From Nostocales cyanobacterium HT-58-2 (lineage in GTDB: Bacteria; Cyanobacteriota; Cyanobacteriia; Cyanobacteriales; Nostocaceae), in NCBI GenBank assembly GCA_002163975.1, contig CP019636.1:5211501-5275500 (forward strand): a stretch of 64,000 nt of DNA. The letters are read 5' to 3'. Within the stretch, counting starts at the first letter, position 1. Each line of letters begins with the position of its first letter. Below are positions 15,533-24,797 of this stretch, in pieces. A program made the position numbers and the translations under genes. The notes beneath the pieces are model-generated. The model had not been told where the DNA came from. It saw only the letters and a list, made by a program, of their open reading frames with translations, and made no database searches.

Positions 15533-17200
15533 ATGGCAAAAATTGTTGCATTTGATGAAGATTCCAGGCGGGCATTAGAACGAGGTATCAATGCTCTGGC
15601 TGATGCTGTGAAAATTACTTTGGGGCCAAAAGGTCGCAATGTTCTCTTAGAGAAAAAATTTGGGGCACCCCAAATTGTTAACGATGGTATCACCGTTGCT
15701 AAAGAAATTGAACTAGAAGATCCGCTAGAAAACACAGGCGCAAAACTCGTCCAGGAAGTGGCGTCCAAAACCAAAGATGTGGCTGGGGATGGCACCACCA
15801 CTGCTACCGTGTTGGCGCAGGCGTTGATTCGCGCAGGTCTGAAGAACGTCGCCGCAGGTAGCAACCCCATTGCCATCAAGCGCGGAATCGACAAAACGGT
15901 CGAGGCGTTGGTACAGGAAATTGCAGCGGTAGCCAAGCCAGTAGAAGGCGCGGCGATCGCTCAAGTAGCCACTGTCTCAGCGGGGAACGACGAAGAAGTC
16001 GGTCAGATGCTGGCTGAGGCTATGGAGAAAGTTACCAAAGACGGTGTCATCACAGTTGAGGAATCTAAGTCCCTGACAACAGATTTAGAAGTTGTAGAAG
16101 GGATGCAGATAGATAGAGGTTACATCTCCCCCTACTTCATCACCAACAACGAACGGATGACCGTGGAATTTGAAAATGCCCGCATCCTGATTACTGATAA
16201 GAAAATCAGCAACATCCAAGAGTTAATTCCGGTTTTGGAAAAAGTTGCCCGTTTGGGTCAACCCTTGCTGATCATAGCCGAAGATGTGGAAGGAGAAGCT
16301 TTGGCAACTTTGGTGGTAAACAAAGCGCGGGGAGTGCTGACTGTAGCCGCCATCAAAGCCCCTGGATTTGGCGATCGCCGCAAAGCAATGTTGCAAGACA
16401 TTGCCATTCTCACCAACGGACAGTTGATTTCTGAAGAAATTGGCTTAAGCTTGGATACCGCTTCTTTGGAAACACTGGGAACTGCCCGGAAAATAACGAT
16501 AGACAAAGAAAATACCACTATTGTTGCTGCTGGTGAAAACACAAAAGCAGACGTGGAAAAGCGAATTGCCCAAATTCGCAAACAACTAGAAGAAACAGAT
16601 TCTGAATACGATAGAGAAAAACTGCAAGAGCGTATCGCCAAATTGGCTGGTGGAGTTGCGGTGATTAAAGTGGGTGCGGCGACAGAAACCGAACTCAAAG
16701 ACCGCAAATTGCGGATTGAAGACGCACTCAATGCGACCAAAGCGGCTGTTGAAGAAGGTATTGTTCCTGGTGGTGGGACAACCTTGATTCATCTGTCCAA
16801 CAAGGTGGCGGAAGTGAAAAACAGCCTTGACGTAGAAGAACAGATTGGCGCTGATATTGTGGCGCGAGCGCTCGAAGCTCCGTTGCGTCAAATTGCAGAC
16901 AATGCTGGTGCTGAAGGGTCTGTCATCGTCGCCAGAGTGCGGGACACCGATTTTAATATTGGCTACAACGCTGCTACTGGAGAATTTGAGGACTTAATTG
17001 TTGCTGGGATTATCGACCCAGCAAAAGTCGTGCGTTCAGCTTTGCAAAATGCTGCTTCTATTGCAGGAATGGTTTTAACCACTGAAGCGATTGTGGTCGA
17101 AAAACCTGAGAAGAAACCCGCTGGTGGCGCTGCACCTGATATGGGCGGCATGGGCGGTATGGGTGGCATGGGTGGCATGGGCGGCATGGGCATGATGTAA
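15533..17200 (+). CDS. groL: Chaperonin GroEL (60 kDa)
   Basis: 555 aa. ATP-driven folding chamber subunit. Conserved motifs: KITLGPKGRNV, GDGTTTATVLAQALI with the catalytic Asp of the DGTTT loop, KAPGFGDRRKAML, VPGGGTTLI, and a GGM-repeat tail ending in GMGMM. No groES gene precedes it: the upstream gene is the sugar transferase on the other strand. Cyanobacteria usually carry a second, groES-less groEL (groEL2/cpn60), and the isolated location with a CIRCE fits that copy, although the GGM tail resembles the main one. An intrinsic terminator lies 24 bp after the stop. Confidence 0.96.
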   Translation: MAKIVAFDEDSRRALERGINALADAVKITLGPKGRNVLLEKKFGAPQIVNDGITVAKEIELEDPLENTGAKLVQEVASKTKDVAGDGTTTATVLAQALIRAGLKNVAAGSNPIAIKRGIDKTVEALVQEIAAVAKPVEGAAIAQVATVSAGNDEEVGQMLAEAMEKVTKDGVITVEESKSLTTDLEVVEGMQIDRGYISPYFITNNERMTVEFENARILITDKKISNIQELIPVLEKVARLGQPLLIIAEDVEGEALATLVVNKARGVLTVAAIKAPGFGDRRKAMLQDIAILTNGQLISEEIGLSLDTASLETLGTARKITIDKENTTIVAAGENTKADVEKRIAQIRKQLEETDSEYDREKLQERIAKLAGGVAVIKVGAATETELKDRKLRIEDALNATKAAVEEGIVPGGGTTLIHLSNKVAEVKNSLDVEEQIGADIVARALEAPLRQIADNAGAEGSVIVARVRDTDFNIGYNAATGEFEDLIVAGIIDPAKVVRSALQNAASIAGMVLTTEAIVVEKPEKKPAGGAAPDMGGMGGMGGMGGMGGMGMM

Positions 17201-17223
17201 TCCCATTGACCGTGTATGACCTT

Positions 17224-17254
17224 GCCGGGTGGGGACAACCTACCCGGCTCTTTA
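17224..17254 (+). terminator. Intrinsic terminator of groEL
   Basis: GCCGGGT/ACCCGGC stem (17224-17230 with 17242-17248) followed by TCTTTATT. Confidence 0.8.
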
Positions 17255-17381
17255 TTATATCAAGTATAAAAAAGCTCTCTAAAAACTGTCTCAAAATTTG
17301 TAACATTATCAGACAATTCTTCAAGTAAATCTCAAAATTTGTCAACATATGAGCAAGAGAGTGTATCACAAGTGATTGGCT

Positions 17382-17861
17382 ATGACTGAAGACCTAAGAA
17401 CCCAAAATTTGGAAACAACAACTGTAGAAGCGAACACTGAGCAGATAACTCTGTATCAGGTCATGCAAAAATATTTTGAGGTTTTAGCGGCAGTACAAAA
17501 AGTTTTACATCTTAAACCAACAACTCATCATAACCAAGTCATTGAATTAGAATCTGAGAACGAGTTAATCGAGTTAAAACCTGAACAGGAAGTTATTTTA
17601 GATAAAACAGGTAGTCAACCCTGTTGTGAAAAGCATCAAACCTACACGACTGAACAACTAGCTGGTAAAAAGCACTATTTAGCGGGTTTGATGGCTAAAA
17701 ATCTTAAGATGAAAGCCGAAACTCTTAAGAAGAGGATTGAAAATCATCAAAAATTTATTGAGGCTCAATCGAGGTTTGCTAAAAGTCAAACAATGTTTCA
17801 AGCAAATCAAGTGAAATTGAGCCATAGGAAACAGGAGCAAAGTTCCGACATTTTAAAGTAG
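17382..17861 (+). CDS. Hypothetical protein, charged and helical
   Basis: 159 aa from ATG at 17382 (a TTG two codons upstream is possible). The sequence is rich in Glu, Lys and Gln; residues about 25-45 (TLYQVMQKYFEVLAAVQKVL) and the last 60 residues (KNLKMKAETLKKRIENHQKF) look like long, amphipathic helices, the latter possibly coiled coil. The pair CC near residue 82 and a His pair may be chance. No signal peptide or transmembrane segment. I do not recognise a family. It follows groEL by about 180 bp on the same strand but beyond the terminator, so it is probably transcribed separately. Confidence 0.65.
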   Translation: MTEDLRTQNLETTTVEANTEQITLYQVMQKYFEVLAAVQKVLHLKPTTHHNQVIELESENELIELKPEQEVILDKTGSQPCCEKHQTYTTEQLAGKKHYLAGLMAKNLKMKAETLKKRIENHQKFIEAQSRFAKSQTMFQANQVKLSHRKQEQSSDILK

Positions 17862-17962
17862 TCTAGTTTACAAAGAAACTTAATATTGTATCCATCTGGA
17901 GATAGTAAACTTTCGTAAGATTTTCACGGAAACTAACAATAGGAATACATCAACCTTTTACT

Positions 17963-18010
17963 GTCTCCTGCGGTCTACCCTTCTAGCCACTGGGAGACTT
18001 TTTGTTTTTA
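17963..18010 (+). terminator. Intrinsic terminator downstream of the 17382 gene
   Basis: GTCTCC (17963-17968) pairs with GGAGAC (17993-17998), followed by TTTTTGTTTTTA. The long loop (24 nt) could form an inner structure. It lies 100 bp past the gene, so it could also belong to a small RNA. Confidence 0.6.
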
Positions 18011-18207
18011 GTGTGAACTATTTGAACTGTACTGTGTCAGTAGAAGTGTTAAGTCATATAAAGAAATATTTCATTTGGTAATAAAGAAAATAGTATTGTA
18101 AATCACAAAAAGACTTAATATTAACCAATTCTTTTGGTAGAAGATAGCATAAATAGAATCGATTAACTTGTAGTTTGTGAAGTTTTTAACGATACGTTAT
18201 TTTACTG

Positions 18208-18615
18208 ATGGGTTCAGACAGTAAAACCATTTTGTTAGTCGAAGACGAACCACAAATACAATTTTTAATTCAATATTCATTTAAAGTTGCCAATTCACAA
18301 GTTTCTGTTCAAGTTGTCGAAGAAGGGCAAGAAGCAATAGACTACTTGGAAGGTAAAAATCCTTACGCCAACAGAGAAAGCTACCCATTGCCAGTCGTGA
18401 TACTGACAAACATAAATATGCCCGGTGTATCCGGTTTTGAGTTACTTGCTTGGGTCAAGCAGCATCGCGAACTGAAAGATTTACCAGTTGTGGTTATGAG
18501 TTCCTTTGACGATCCGGACCAATTAATTCAAGCCGCCAGCTTAGGCGCTCACTCATACTACATTAAAACGTCATCTTTCAATGACTTGATAGATATTGTG
18601 ATGAAATGCATCTAA
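18208..18615 (+). CDS. Response-regulator receiver protein with Asn at the phosphorylation site
   Basis: 135 aa, a single receiver domain of the Rcp1-like type. The acidic pair VEDEP (Glu12-Asp13), the Ser in VVMSSFDD (98/99) and the conserved Lys in YYIKTSS (Lys120) are all present, but the phospho-acceptor position in LTNINMPG, normally LLDLNLP, is Asn68 (codon AAC). A single G-to-A change from GAC would produce it. It should therefore not be phosphorylated in the usual way and may act as a pseudo-receiver or a constitutive state. No kinase is adjacent on the same strand; a LuxR-type system follows convergently. Confidence 0.88.
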   Translation: MGSDSKTILLVEDEPQIQFLIQYSFKVANSQVSVQVVEEGQEAIDYLEGKNPYANRESYPLPVVILTNINMPGVSGFELLAWVKQHRELKDLPVVVMSSFDDPDQLIQAASLGAHSYYIKTSSFNDLIDIVMKCI

Positions 18616-18768
18616 GCTAGTACAAATATTTCTTTCACTGGAGTAGCAATTCTCTAGCACTATGAACTCGGCATTTTAAAACCAGTGCTGGCTTCACTAT
18701 TACGTTGACAGTAGAAGAACTTTGATAACCGAGAACAAGCAACTTTCACATAACCTGACTCTTCAAAA

Positions 18769-18963
18769 ATGCATAATCCCAAGAGTGTTCAAGTAGGAGA
18801 CAAAGTTTTGGTTCTACATCCAGCATATGTGGCGGGAAAAGTCGGAGTGATTTTTTGTCGAGAAATACTTTCAGGTGATCAACCCAGCGGACGCTGGCTT
18901 GTTCAAGTAGATGCTGAAATTGTGGTATCACTAACTAGAAGAGAGTTTCAAACACTGAGTTAG
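18769..18963 (+). CDS. Small conserved-type hypothetical protein, 64 aa
   Basis: Starts at ATG 18769. HNPKSVQVGDKVLVLHPAYV and GKVGVIF then GRWLVQVD resemble a small SH3-like beta barrel, in which VGDKV and GRWLVQVD form strands. No cysteine pair or membrane segment. Such short barrel proteins occur in cyanobacteria beside signalling genes; I cannot name the family. It lies about 150 bp after the receiver gene on the same strand and about 80 bp from the convergent response regulator. Confidence 0.6.
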   Translation: MHNPKSVQVGDKVLVLHPAYVAGKVGVIFCREILSGDQPSGRWLVQVDAEIVVSLTRREFQTLS

Positions 18964-19043
18964 ATGACGAACTTTGTGTCAGATGATTTTGGACTTCTGG
19001 GCAAGTTCGCTAATATTGGTTCGGTGAGTTCTTTAAAAGAAGA

Positions 19044-19682
19044 TTAAATTGGCAAATTTTCTTTCGCCCACAAAGCAGCTTGAGTGCGATCTCTTAAACC
19101 CAAACGCCCCAAAATTTGCGTTACGTAGTTTTTCACCGTTCCTTCAGTTAAATGTATTGTTTGAGCAATCTCTCTATTATTTTTACCTTGAGCAATTAGG
19201 GTCAAAACTTCTAATTCTCGTTCACTCAAACGGTATTGGGGGGCATTTTGCTTAACAGCACCTGGAGGATGCAACTGGGCAAAGACTTTTGGCGCAATAG
19301 TGGGACCAAGTTGGCAATGTCCCTGATGGAGAATACGAATTGCTGTTGCTAATTGTGCTGAAGGTGTACTCTTGAGAAGATAACCCAGTGCTCCTGCTTG
19401 TAACGACTGCCAGATATATTCGTCCTCATCAAAAGTCGTCAGTACGAGAATTCTAATCCAAGGGAAGCGCTGATGAATTTCACGAGTTGCTACAACTCCA
19501 TCACAAATAGGCATTCGCACATCCATAAGAATAACATCTGGTTGTAGGGTATGGGTGAGAGCGATCGCTTCTTTTCCATGACTCCCTTGTCCAACAATTT
19601 CCAAGTCCTCTTCTAGGGCTAGCAAAGAAGCTAATCCTTGGCGAAATAGAGGTTGGTCATCTACAAGTAAGAGTCGTATCAT
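19044..19682 (-). CDS. NarL/LuxR-family response regulator
   Basis: 212 aa. Receiver domain with VDDQ at 8-10, the phospho-acceptor Asp54 in ILMDVRMP, Thr in LTTFDEDE and Lys in YLLKSTPS; then a LuxR-type HTH (LSERELEVLTLIAQGKNNRE, HLTEGTVKNYVTQILGRLGL) in the last 60 residues. It would bind DNA as a dimer after phosphorylation. The partner is almost certainly the histidine kinase at 19770, encoded immediately upstream on the same strand (87 bp). Confidence 0.93.
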   Translation of the reverse strand: MIRLLLVDDQPLFRQGLASLLALEEDLEIVGQGSHGKEAIALTHTLQPDVILMDVRMPICDGVVATREIHQRFPWIRILVLTTFDEDEYIWQSLQAGALGYLLKSTPSAQLATAIRILHQGHCQLGPTIAPKVFAQLHPPGAVKQNAPQYRLSERELEVLTLIAQGKNNREIAQTIHLTEGTVKNYVTQILGRLGLRDRTQAALWAKENLPI

Positions 19683-19769
19683 CTTTAGTCATTTTGAATT
19701 TGCAATTTTGGATTTGAGTGAGTTTTTTTATATAGTCTGAGAAGATATTCCTCAGTACTTCTGCAAGGC

Positions 19770-20960
19770 TTATAGTGGAATAATTGCCTGAATTTGAGTT
19801 CCCTTACCAAGAGTGCTCTTAATCTTAAGTTCTCCTCCTAAAATGTGAACTCTTTCCTGCATTCCCCTTAACCCAAATCCACTATGAGGCGCGCTCATTT
19901 CGAAACCTTTTCCATTATCGTTTAGTTCTAGAATTATTCCATCGGAAGTTTGATAGCCTTTAAGATTAACAACACTAGCCAAGGCATATTTTTGAATATT
20001 TGTCAGTCCTTCTTGAATAATACAGTAAAGTTGGTGGCTTGTTTGAATAGGTAATTGTGGAAGCTGCACGTCACAGTGAATGACAAATGATTGATTTCTG
20101 CCAACCTTTTCTACTAAGATGTTAAGCGCTTCATTAAGATTAAAATGAGTCTGTCGCATTGTTTGTACAGACCGTCTGACTTCACTTAAGCACTGAATTG
20201 CTAAATCTTTAGCGATATCTAAAGATTTAGTAGCTTGAATCGGGTCGCGTTGATACAACTTCTGTGCGAGTTCCAATTGAACATCTAATGTTGTCAGAGA
20301 ATGCCCTAAAGAATCATGTATTTCACGAGCAATTCGAGTTCGCTCCAAAGTGGCAGCTAAAGTTTCTACTTGTTTAGTAAGAACCTCTGCTTTTTGTCTG
20401 CTTTTTTGCTCTGCAATCACAACAAAAGCAAATAAAATAACGAAAGTACTAGCTGCTAAATAACTACCAGTCTCGTTGATAGTTGTCCTGATGATCATAG
20501 AATTTATATCATAGAGCCGAGCTATACGTTGAGCAATATGTGCACGCTCAAACTCAATTTTGAAAGGTAAATGGCAAAGCCAAACGACATTCCAAAGTAT
20601 TCCAGTAGCGATCGCAGTGATAATTAACTCTCTACGCTTAAGTAAAAAGCAGCCTTTTGTTAGTACAAGATAGAGGAGTATTTCTAGTTTTAAACCAACT
20701 GCTCTTGCAGCCATTATTGATAGTATTTCTAGAAATATATAAACTCGTCTTTGCCAAAGAGGATGATTGCTCGGAAAAATAAAACTTAAGAAAGCAGAAA
20801 CACCAAGAGAAATGAAAATAACATAAGTTGGTATTGCTTGTGAAACATATACATCTTGATGACGATTGACTAATACCAGGAAAAAATAGACAATCAAAAG
20901 CGTCCACTCTACATATTGCAAAGTACGACGGATAGAAGAAGTTGTTGCGATTGGATTCAT
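19770..20960 (-). CDS. Membrane sensor histidine kinase (DesK/NarX type, HisKA_3)
   Basis: 396 aa. The first 185 residues contain about five hydrophobic helices (for example LLIVYFFLVLV, YVIFISLGVSAFLSF, FVILFAFVVIAEQ), giving a membrane sensor without a large periplasmic loop. The phospho-acceptor His215 is in RIAREIHDSLGHSLTTLD, the HisKA_3 signature, and the ATPase part shows ELNDNGKGF and GFGLRGMQERV. It partners the LuxR-type regulator downstream. The architecture is like DesK, which senses membrane state or temperature, but the signal is not known here. Confidence 0.92.
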   Translation of the reverse strand: MNPIATTSSIRRTLQYVEWTLLIVYFFLVLVNRHQDVYVSQAIPTYVIFISLGVSAFLSFIFPSNHPLWQRRVYIFLEILSIMAARAVGLKLEILLYLVLTKGCFLLKRRELIITAIATGILWNVVWLCHLPFKIEFERAHIAQRIARLYDINSMIIRTTINETGSYLAASTFVILFAFVVIAEQKSRQKAEVLTKQVETLAATLERTRIAREIHDSLGHSLTTLDVQLELAQKLYQRDPIQATKSLDIAKDLAIQCLSEVRRSVQTMRQTHFNLNEALNILVEKVGRNQSFVIHCDVQLPQLPIQTSHQLYCIIQEGLTNIQKYALASVVNLKGYQTSDGIILELNDNGKGFEMSAPHSGFGLRGMQERVHILGGELKIKSTLGKGTQIQAIIPL

Positions 20961-21018
20961 CGTAGTCTATATTACTTGTGGCTACGACTTGACTCGTAGT
21001 AGTAGTGTTCAACCCCAT

Positions 21019-21508
21019 ACGTTTACTGGCAGCAAGTAGGATAGAGGGTTGGTATGGAAGTGAAGGTTGTTAGTTTGTCTTAAAAAAACTGATAGATATT
21101 GTAGCTTCTACAGTAGAGAAACTATTAATTTTGACCATCTACCGATGAAAAAAGTCTAATGGTTTTCATTTTTCAACAGAAAATTATGAAGAAATGAGAA
21201 GCAACTCTAGGCTGATCTCGCACCTTTGCTTTTTTATTGGGTGGATGTACAAGTAGCCTGAGAACATCGCTTTTTCATAAATATTTTTGTAGCAGTTTGT
21301 CTTGCCAAGGCAAACTCTTTTTTATATGATTGCAGATTTAGAGGTGATCGCGTAAATTTTTACAAATACGGTACTTATGCACAATTCTTATATTTTTCTA
21401 TAGTTGTAGAATGACAGACAAACCATATAAAGTTACCCAATTTTAATGTAAAAATCAATACTTCAAAGTTTTGGACTAATGACATATAACTCAATTAGGT
21501 AAAAATTC
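21019..21508. other. Intergenic region upstream of corA, with an orphan terminator
   Basis: 490 bp between the divergent kinase and corA. The only strong structure is the terminator at 21295-21323. The rest is AT-rich and without an open frame of note. Confidence 0.5.
21295..21323 (+). terminator. Orphan intrinsic terminator upstream of corA
   Basis: GTTTGTCTTGCC paired with AAGGCAAAC, then TCTTTTTTT. It faces the plus strand with no plus-strand gene before it, about 185 bp upstream of corA; it could end a small RNA or attenuate the corA leader. Confidence 0.7.
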
Positions 21509-22660
21509 ATGGCAAGAAAACTTCGCCAAATTTCAAAAGTTGTCAGCAAATCTTATGAAGATGAATACTATCACCACCCAGGGACAATACCAGGAACCAT
21601 CATTATTTCTACAGATGCTTCACCACCACAGATTGATTTGATTGATTATCATGCTAGTGATGTCATCCGCAAGAAAGTTACACTCCCAGAAGAAGTTGCC
21701 ATCTATCTAGAGACAGAATCTGTGTCTTGGGTAGAGGTGCTAGGTTTAGGCGATGAAGAAATTTTGCAACGTTTGGGGAAGGTATTTGATTTACATCCTT
21801 TGGTTTTAGAAGATATAGTCAATGTGGCAGAGCGCCCAAAAACAGAGGATTATGAAGATTATTTGGTGATTATCTGCCGAATGGTCGTGCCAAAGGAAAG
21901 AAAATATGGCTTTTATAACGAGCAAGTGAGTCTGGTATTGGGGAAACATTACTTGCTTACAGTACAGGAGGAACCAGAACATGATTGCCTCGAAGGAGTG
22001 CGAGCACGCATTTGCAACAACAAAGGCATTATCCGCAAGCGCGGAGCAGACTATTTAGCTTACGCTGTGTTAGATGCAATTGTTGATGGTTTTTTTCCAG
22101 TTTTAGAACGTTATGGTGAACGAATTGAAGAGTTAGAGGAAGAAGTCATAGTTAATCCCTCCCAGCAAACACTTCACAAAATTTATAAAATTCGGCGAGA
22201 ATTACTGCAACTGCGTCGCTACATTTGGCCCCAGCGCGATGCAATTAATTCTTTGATTCGTGATGGTAATGAACTTATCAGTGAAGAAGTGAGAATTTAC
22301 CTGCGAGACTGTTATGACCATACGGTGCAAGTGATGGATATGATAGAAACTTACCGAGAACTTGCCTCAGGGTTGATGGATGTTTATCTTTCGGCAGTAA
22401 GCAACAGAATGAATGAAGTGATGAAGTTTTTAACAGTTATCTCGTCAATTTTTATTCCGCTTACCTTTATTGCCGGAATTTATGGTATGAACTTCAATTC
22501 TGAAAAATCGCCGTTTAATATGCCTGAACTCAATTGGTATTGGGGTTATCCTATCTGTTTAGCATTCATGGCAGCAATTGCCTTTTTGTTGGTCTTCATT
22601 TTCTGGCAAAGAGGCTGGTTCAAGAATTTTTCAAGCATTAATCCTGATCAGAAGATTTGA
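21509..22660 (+). CDS. corA: Magnesium/cobalt transporter CorA
   Basis: 383 aa. Large acidic cytoplasmic N-domain, then two C-terminal membrane helices. The signature YGMNF is at the end of the first helix (FIPLTFIAGIYGMNF), followed by PELNWYWGYP and a second helix ending in the basic WQRGWFKNF. Forms a pentameric channel for Mg2+ (and Co2+ or Ni2+) uptake in the inner membrane. Translation starts at ATG 21509. A small unknown gene follows 55 bp downstream on the same strand. Confidence 0.95.
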   Translation: MARKLRQISKVVSKSYEDEYYHHPGTIPGTIIISTDASPPQIDLIDYHASDVIRKKVTLPEEVAIYLETESVSWVEVLGLGDEEILQRLGKVFDLHPLVLEDIVNVAERPKTEDYEDYLVIICRMVVPKERKYGFYNEQVSLVLGKHYLLTVQEEPEHDCLEGVRARICNNKGIIRKRGADYLAYAVLDAIVDGFFPVLERYGERIEELEEEVIVNPSQQTLHKIYKIRRELLQLRRYIWPQRDAINSLIRDGNELISEEVRIYLRDCYDHTVQVMDMIETYRELASGLMDVYLSAVSNRMNEVMKFLTVISSIFIPLTFIAGIYGMNFNSEKSPFNMPELNWYWGYPICLAFMAAIAFLLVFIFWQRGWFKNFSSINPDQKI

Positions 22661-22715
22661 GATAATCAGGAAGTTAAAATCCAAAACTAGCATAGGAAGA
22701 GTATATTTATAAATT

Positions 22716-23420
22716 ATGAGAACTGGTGACAACAATTTACTTATTTTGACTCTTTATATAATTGGTATTTCTTATACATTTAACCAAATGGTCGAGTCAA
22801 TCGCCGACCAAATTAAGCTGGAATTCAATAAAGCAGCAGTCGATGAACAACTGAAAAATCAAAATCTTAAAGACAAAATTGGCATTGGCTTTTCACTCAA
22901 AACGACGTATTCAATCGAAGATCCAAAAGAGTTGTCAATTAGCATTGAGAATAAATCAGAAGATATAGCAATATACGTTGACTGGGACAATTGTGCTTTT
23001 GAGGAATTTGATGGGACTTCGCGGCGAGTGATTCGGAAATCACCAGATTTGACTCGTGACTTAGCTGTCCCCCAAATTCCCAGTTTGATTGTCCCTAAAA
23101 AAACACTCAAAGAAGCAGTCTCTTCTGAAGCTGTTTTTCAACGTGATCAGTTAAGTGGAACATACACACCAAAAAATCCACTTGCCAATATCCTCAAATG
23201 GAAAACAAGCCCCGTCAGGTCACAAAGAACCGACTTTAACAAATTTATGAGCCGAAAACGCAGCTTTGAGTTTTCGCTAGATCTGGTGCTACGGTTAGCT
23301 GAGACTAATGTGGGTGTTGCTCAAGGTAGCAATGTACCTCCTCTGTGCATTGTCAAGTGTCCCTTCACTGTTAGAAAACTCTCTTGGACATATGCTCTAC
23401 CTTGGAATAAGAAGCGGTAA
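22716..23420 (+). CDS. Hypothetical protein, 234 aa
   Basis: ATG at 22716, 55 bp after corA. A hydrophobic N-terminus (NLLILTLYIIGISYTFNQMV) may be a membrane anchor or signal; the rest is soluble, with strands such as SLKTTYSIEDPKELSISIEN and AIYVDWDNCAFEEF that look like a beta-sandwich. Two cysteines lie near the C-terminus (LCIVKC). I do not recognise the family. Its position between corA and rnpB gives no functional hint beyond possible co-transcription with corA. Confidence 0.65.
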   Translation: MRTGDNNLLILTLYIIGISYTFNQMVESIADQIKLEFNKAAVDEQLKNQNLKDKIGIGFSLKTTYSIEDPKELSISIENKSEDIAIYVDWDNCAFEEFDGTSRRVIRKSPDLTRDLAVPQIPSLIVPKKTLKEAVSSEAVFQRDQLSGTYTPKNPLANILKWKTSPVRSQRTDFNKFMSRKRSFEFSLDLVLRLAETNVGVAQGSNVPPLCIVKCPFTVRKLSWTYALPWNKKR

Positions 23421-23464
23421 ACTCGAAATACTGGTTGGTCATTCAAAGACTACACTGGATATTA

Positions 23465-23806
23465 GGAGAGAGTTGGCATAGGCGGTTGCAGATCAGTTTC
23501 ATTGAGGCTGGTTTGAGGAAAGTCCGGGCTCCCGAAAGACCAAACTTGCTGGGTAACGCCCAGTGCGAGCGATCGCGAGGAGAGTGCCACAGAAACATAC
23601 CGCCAATTTTAGTCATTAGACAAAATTGGTAAGGGTGCAAAGGTGCGGTAAGAGCGCACCAGCACGACCGAGAGGTCGTGGCTCGGTAAACCCCGGTTGG
23701 GAGCAAGGTCAAGGAACTACGGTTGGTCTTTTACCAGTTCCGCTAAACAAGAGCCGCTAGAGGCGTTTGGTGACAAACGTCCCAGATAGATAACCGCCCT
23801 CTTTAT
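23465..23806 (+). ncRNA. rnpB: RNase P RNA
   Basis: The catalytic RNA of RNase P. Recognised from GAGGAAAGTCCGGGCTCCC (P4/P5 side, 23514-23532), ACAGAAACATACCGCC, GGTAAGGGTGCAAAGGTGCGG, GAGCGCACCAGC, and a 3' part ending in CCAGATAGATAACCGCCCT that pairs with AGAGTTGGCATAGGCGGTT at the 5' end. Ends are estimated from the closing helix; the true 5' end may be a few bases either way. Length of about 340 nt is usual for type A RNase P RNA. RNase III is encoded directly downstream. Confidence 0.92.
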
Positions 23807-23991
23807 GTGAAAACGCATTATGCTATGTTTTTGCAAAAGAAGTACAGAACCCGGCTTATTCCTAACTCTCTCCCTCTTTCAATGCTGAGTTACGAGTACG
23901 GAGTTTAAAAGTAGGAGTTTTTATTCTCCTCCATCTCCTCGTTGCCCTCCAACCCCAATCTCTGGCGACCCCTAGACCCCCATCTGCATAG

Positions 23992-24711
23992 ATGAGCATT
24001 GCTTATCCACGCCGTCAACGGCAACTCGAAAGTTTAATCAGAAAATTAGGTCTGTCAGCAGACGCACCTATAAAGTGGCAGCTGCTAGATTTGGCACTGA
24101 CTCATCCTACTGTCTCTGAGTCGGCAAATTATGAACATCTGGAGTTTGTCGGCGATGCAGTCGTGCGATTAGTGGCAGCAATTGTATTGTGGGAAACCTA
24201 TCCCAATTGTCCAGTCGGGGATTTTGCAGCAATTCGCTCTGTCTTGGTGAGCGATCGCATTCTCGCCCAACTAGCAAGAGAATACGGCTTGGAGTTATAC
24301 TTACTCGTTGCTGGCAGTGCAACCGCTGATAAGGTTGGTCAGGAATCAAGACTAGCTGATGCCTTTGAAGCCGTTTTGGGTGCCCTTTATCTGAGTACTC
24401 ACAGTCTCGAACTCATTCGCCCTTGGCTAGATCCTCACTTTAAACAACTTGCAGCAGAAATTCGCCTCGATCCGGCTAGATTTAACTACAAAGCCGCTCT
24501 GCAAGAATGGACCCAGGCAAAGTATAAAATATTACCAGATTATAGGGTTGTGGAAATTTATCAACCGCATCATACTCAAGAGCGTTTCCTTGCTGAAGTG
24601 TGGCTGCACGGACAAAAGCTAGGTGAAGGAAAGGGACGCTCTATCAAAGCTGCTGAACAAGCTGCTGCAAAAGTTGCTTTTTTAGCACTTGACAATCAGG
24701 AAAAACCTTAA
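23992..24711 (+). CDS. rnc: Ribonuclease III
   Basis: 239 aa. Double-strand-specific endonuclease for rRNA and other RNA processing. The nuclease signature is NYEHLEFVGDAVVRLV (residues 46-60), with the second acidic site in ADAFEAVLGALYL; a dsRNA-binding domain covers about 160-235 (FNYKAALQEWTQAK, ...FLAEVWLHGQKLGEGKG, KAAEQAAAKVAF). Starts at ATG 23992. It lies 185 bp downstream of rnpB, so two RNA-processing factors are neighbours. Confidence 0.93.
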   Translation: MSIAYPRRQRQLESLIRKLGLSADAPIKWQLLDLALTHPTVSESANYEHLEFVGDAVVRLVAAIVLWETYPNCPVGDFAAIRSVLVSDRILAQLAREYGLELYLLVAGSATADKVGQESRLADAFEAVLGALYLSTHSLELIRPWLDPHFKQLAAEIRLDPARFNYKAALQEWTQAKYKILPDYRVVEIYQPHHTQERFLAEVWLHGQKLGEGKGRSIKAAEQAAAKVAFLALDNQEKP

Positions 24712-24797
24712 GTTGCAAGAGTAGATGAGCAGGTCGTAATCTGTGAGTTGTTATTTGTCTTTTGTTTATAGCTAATGGCTAATGACCAAAAAAATTA

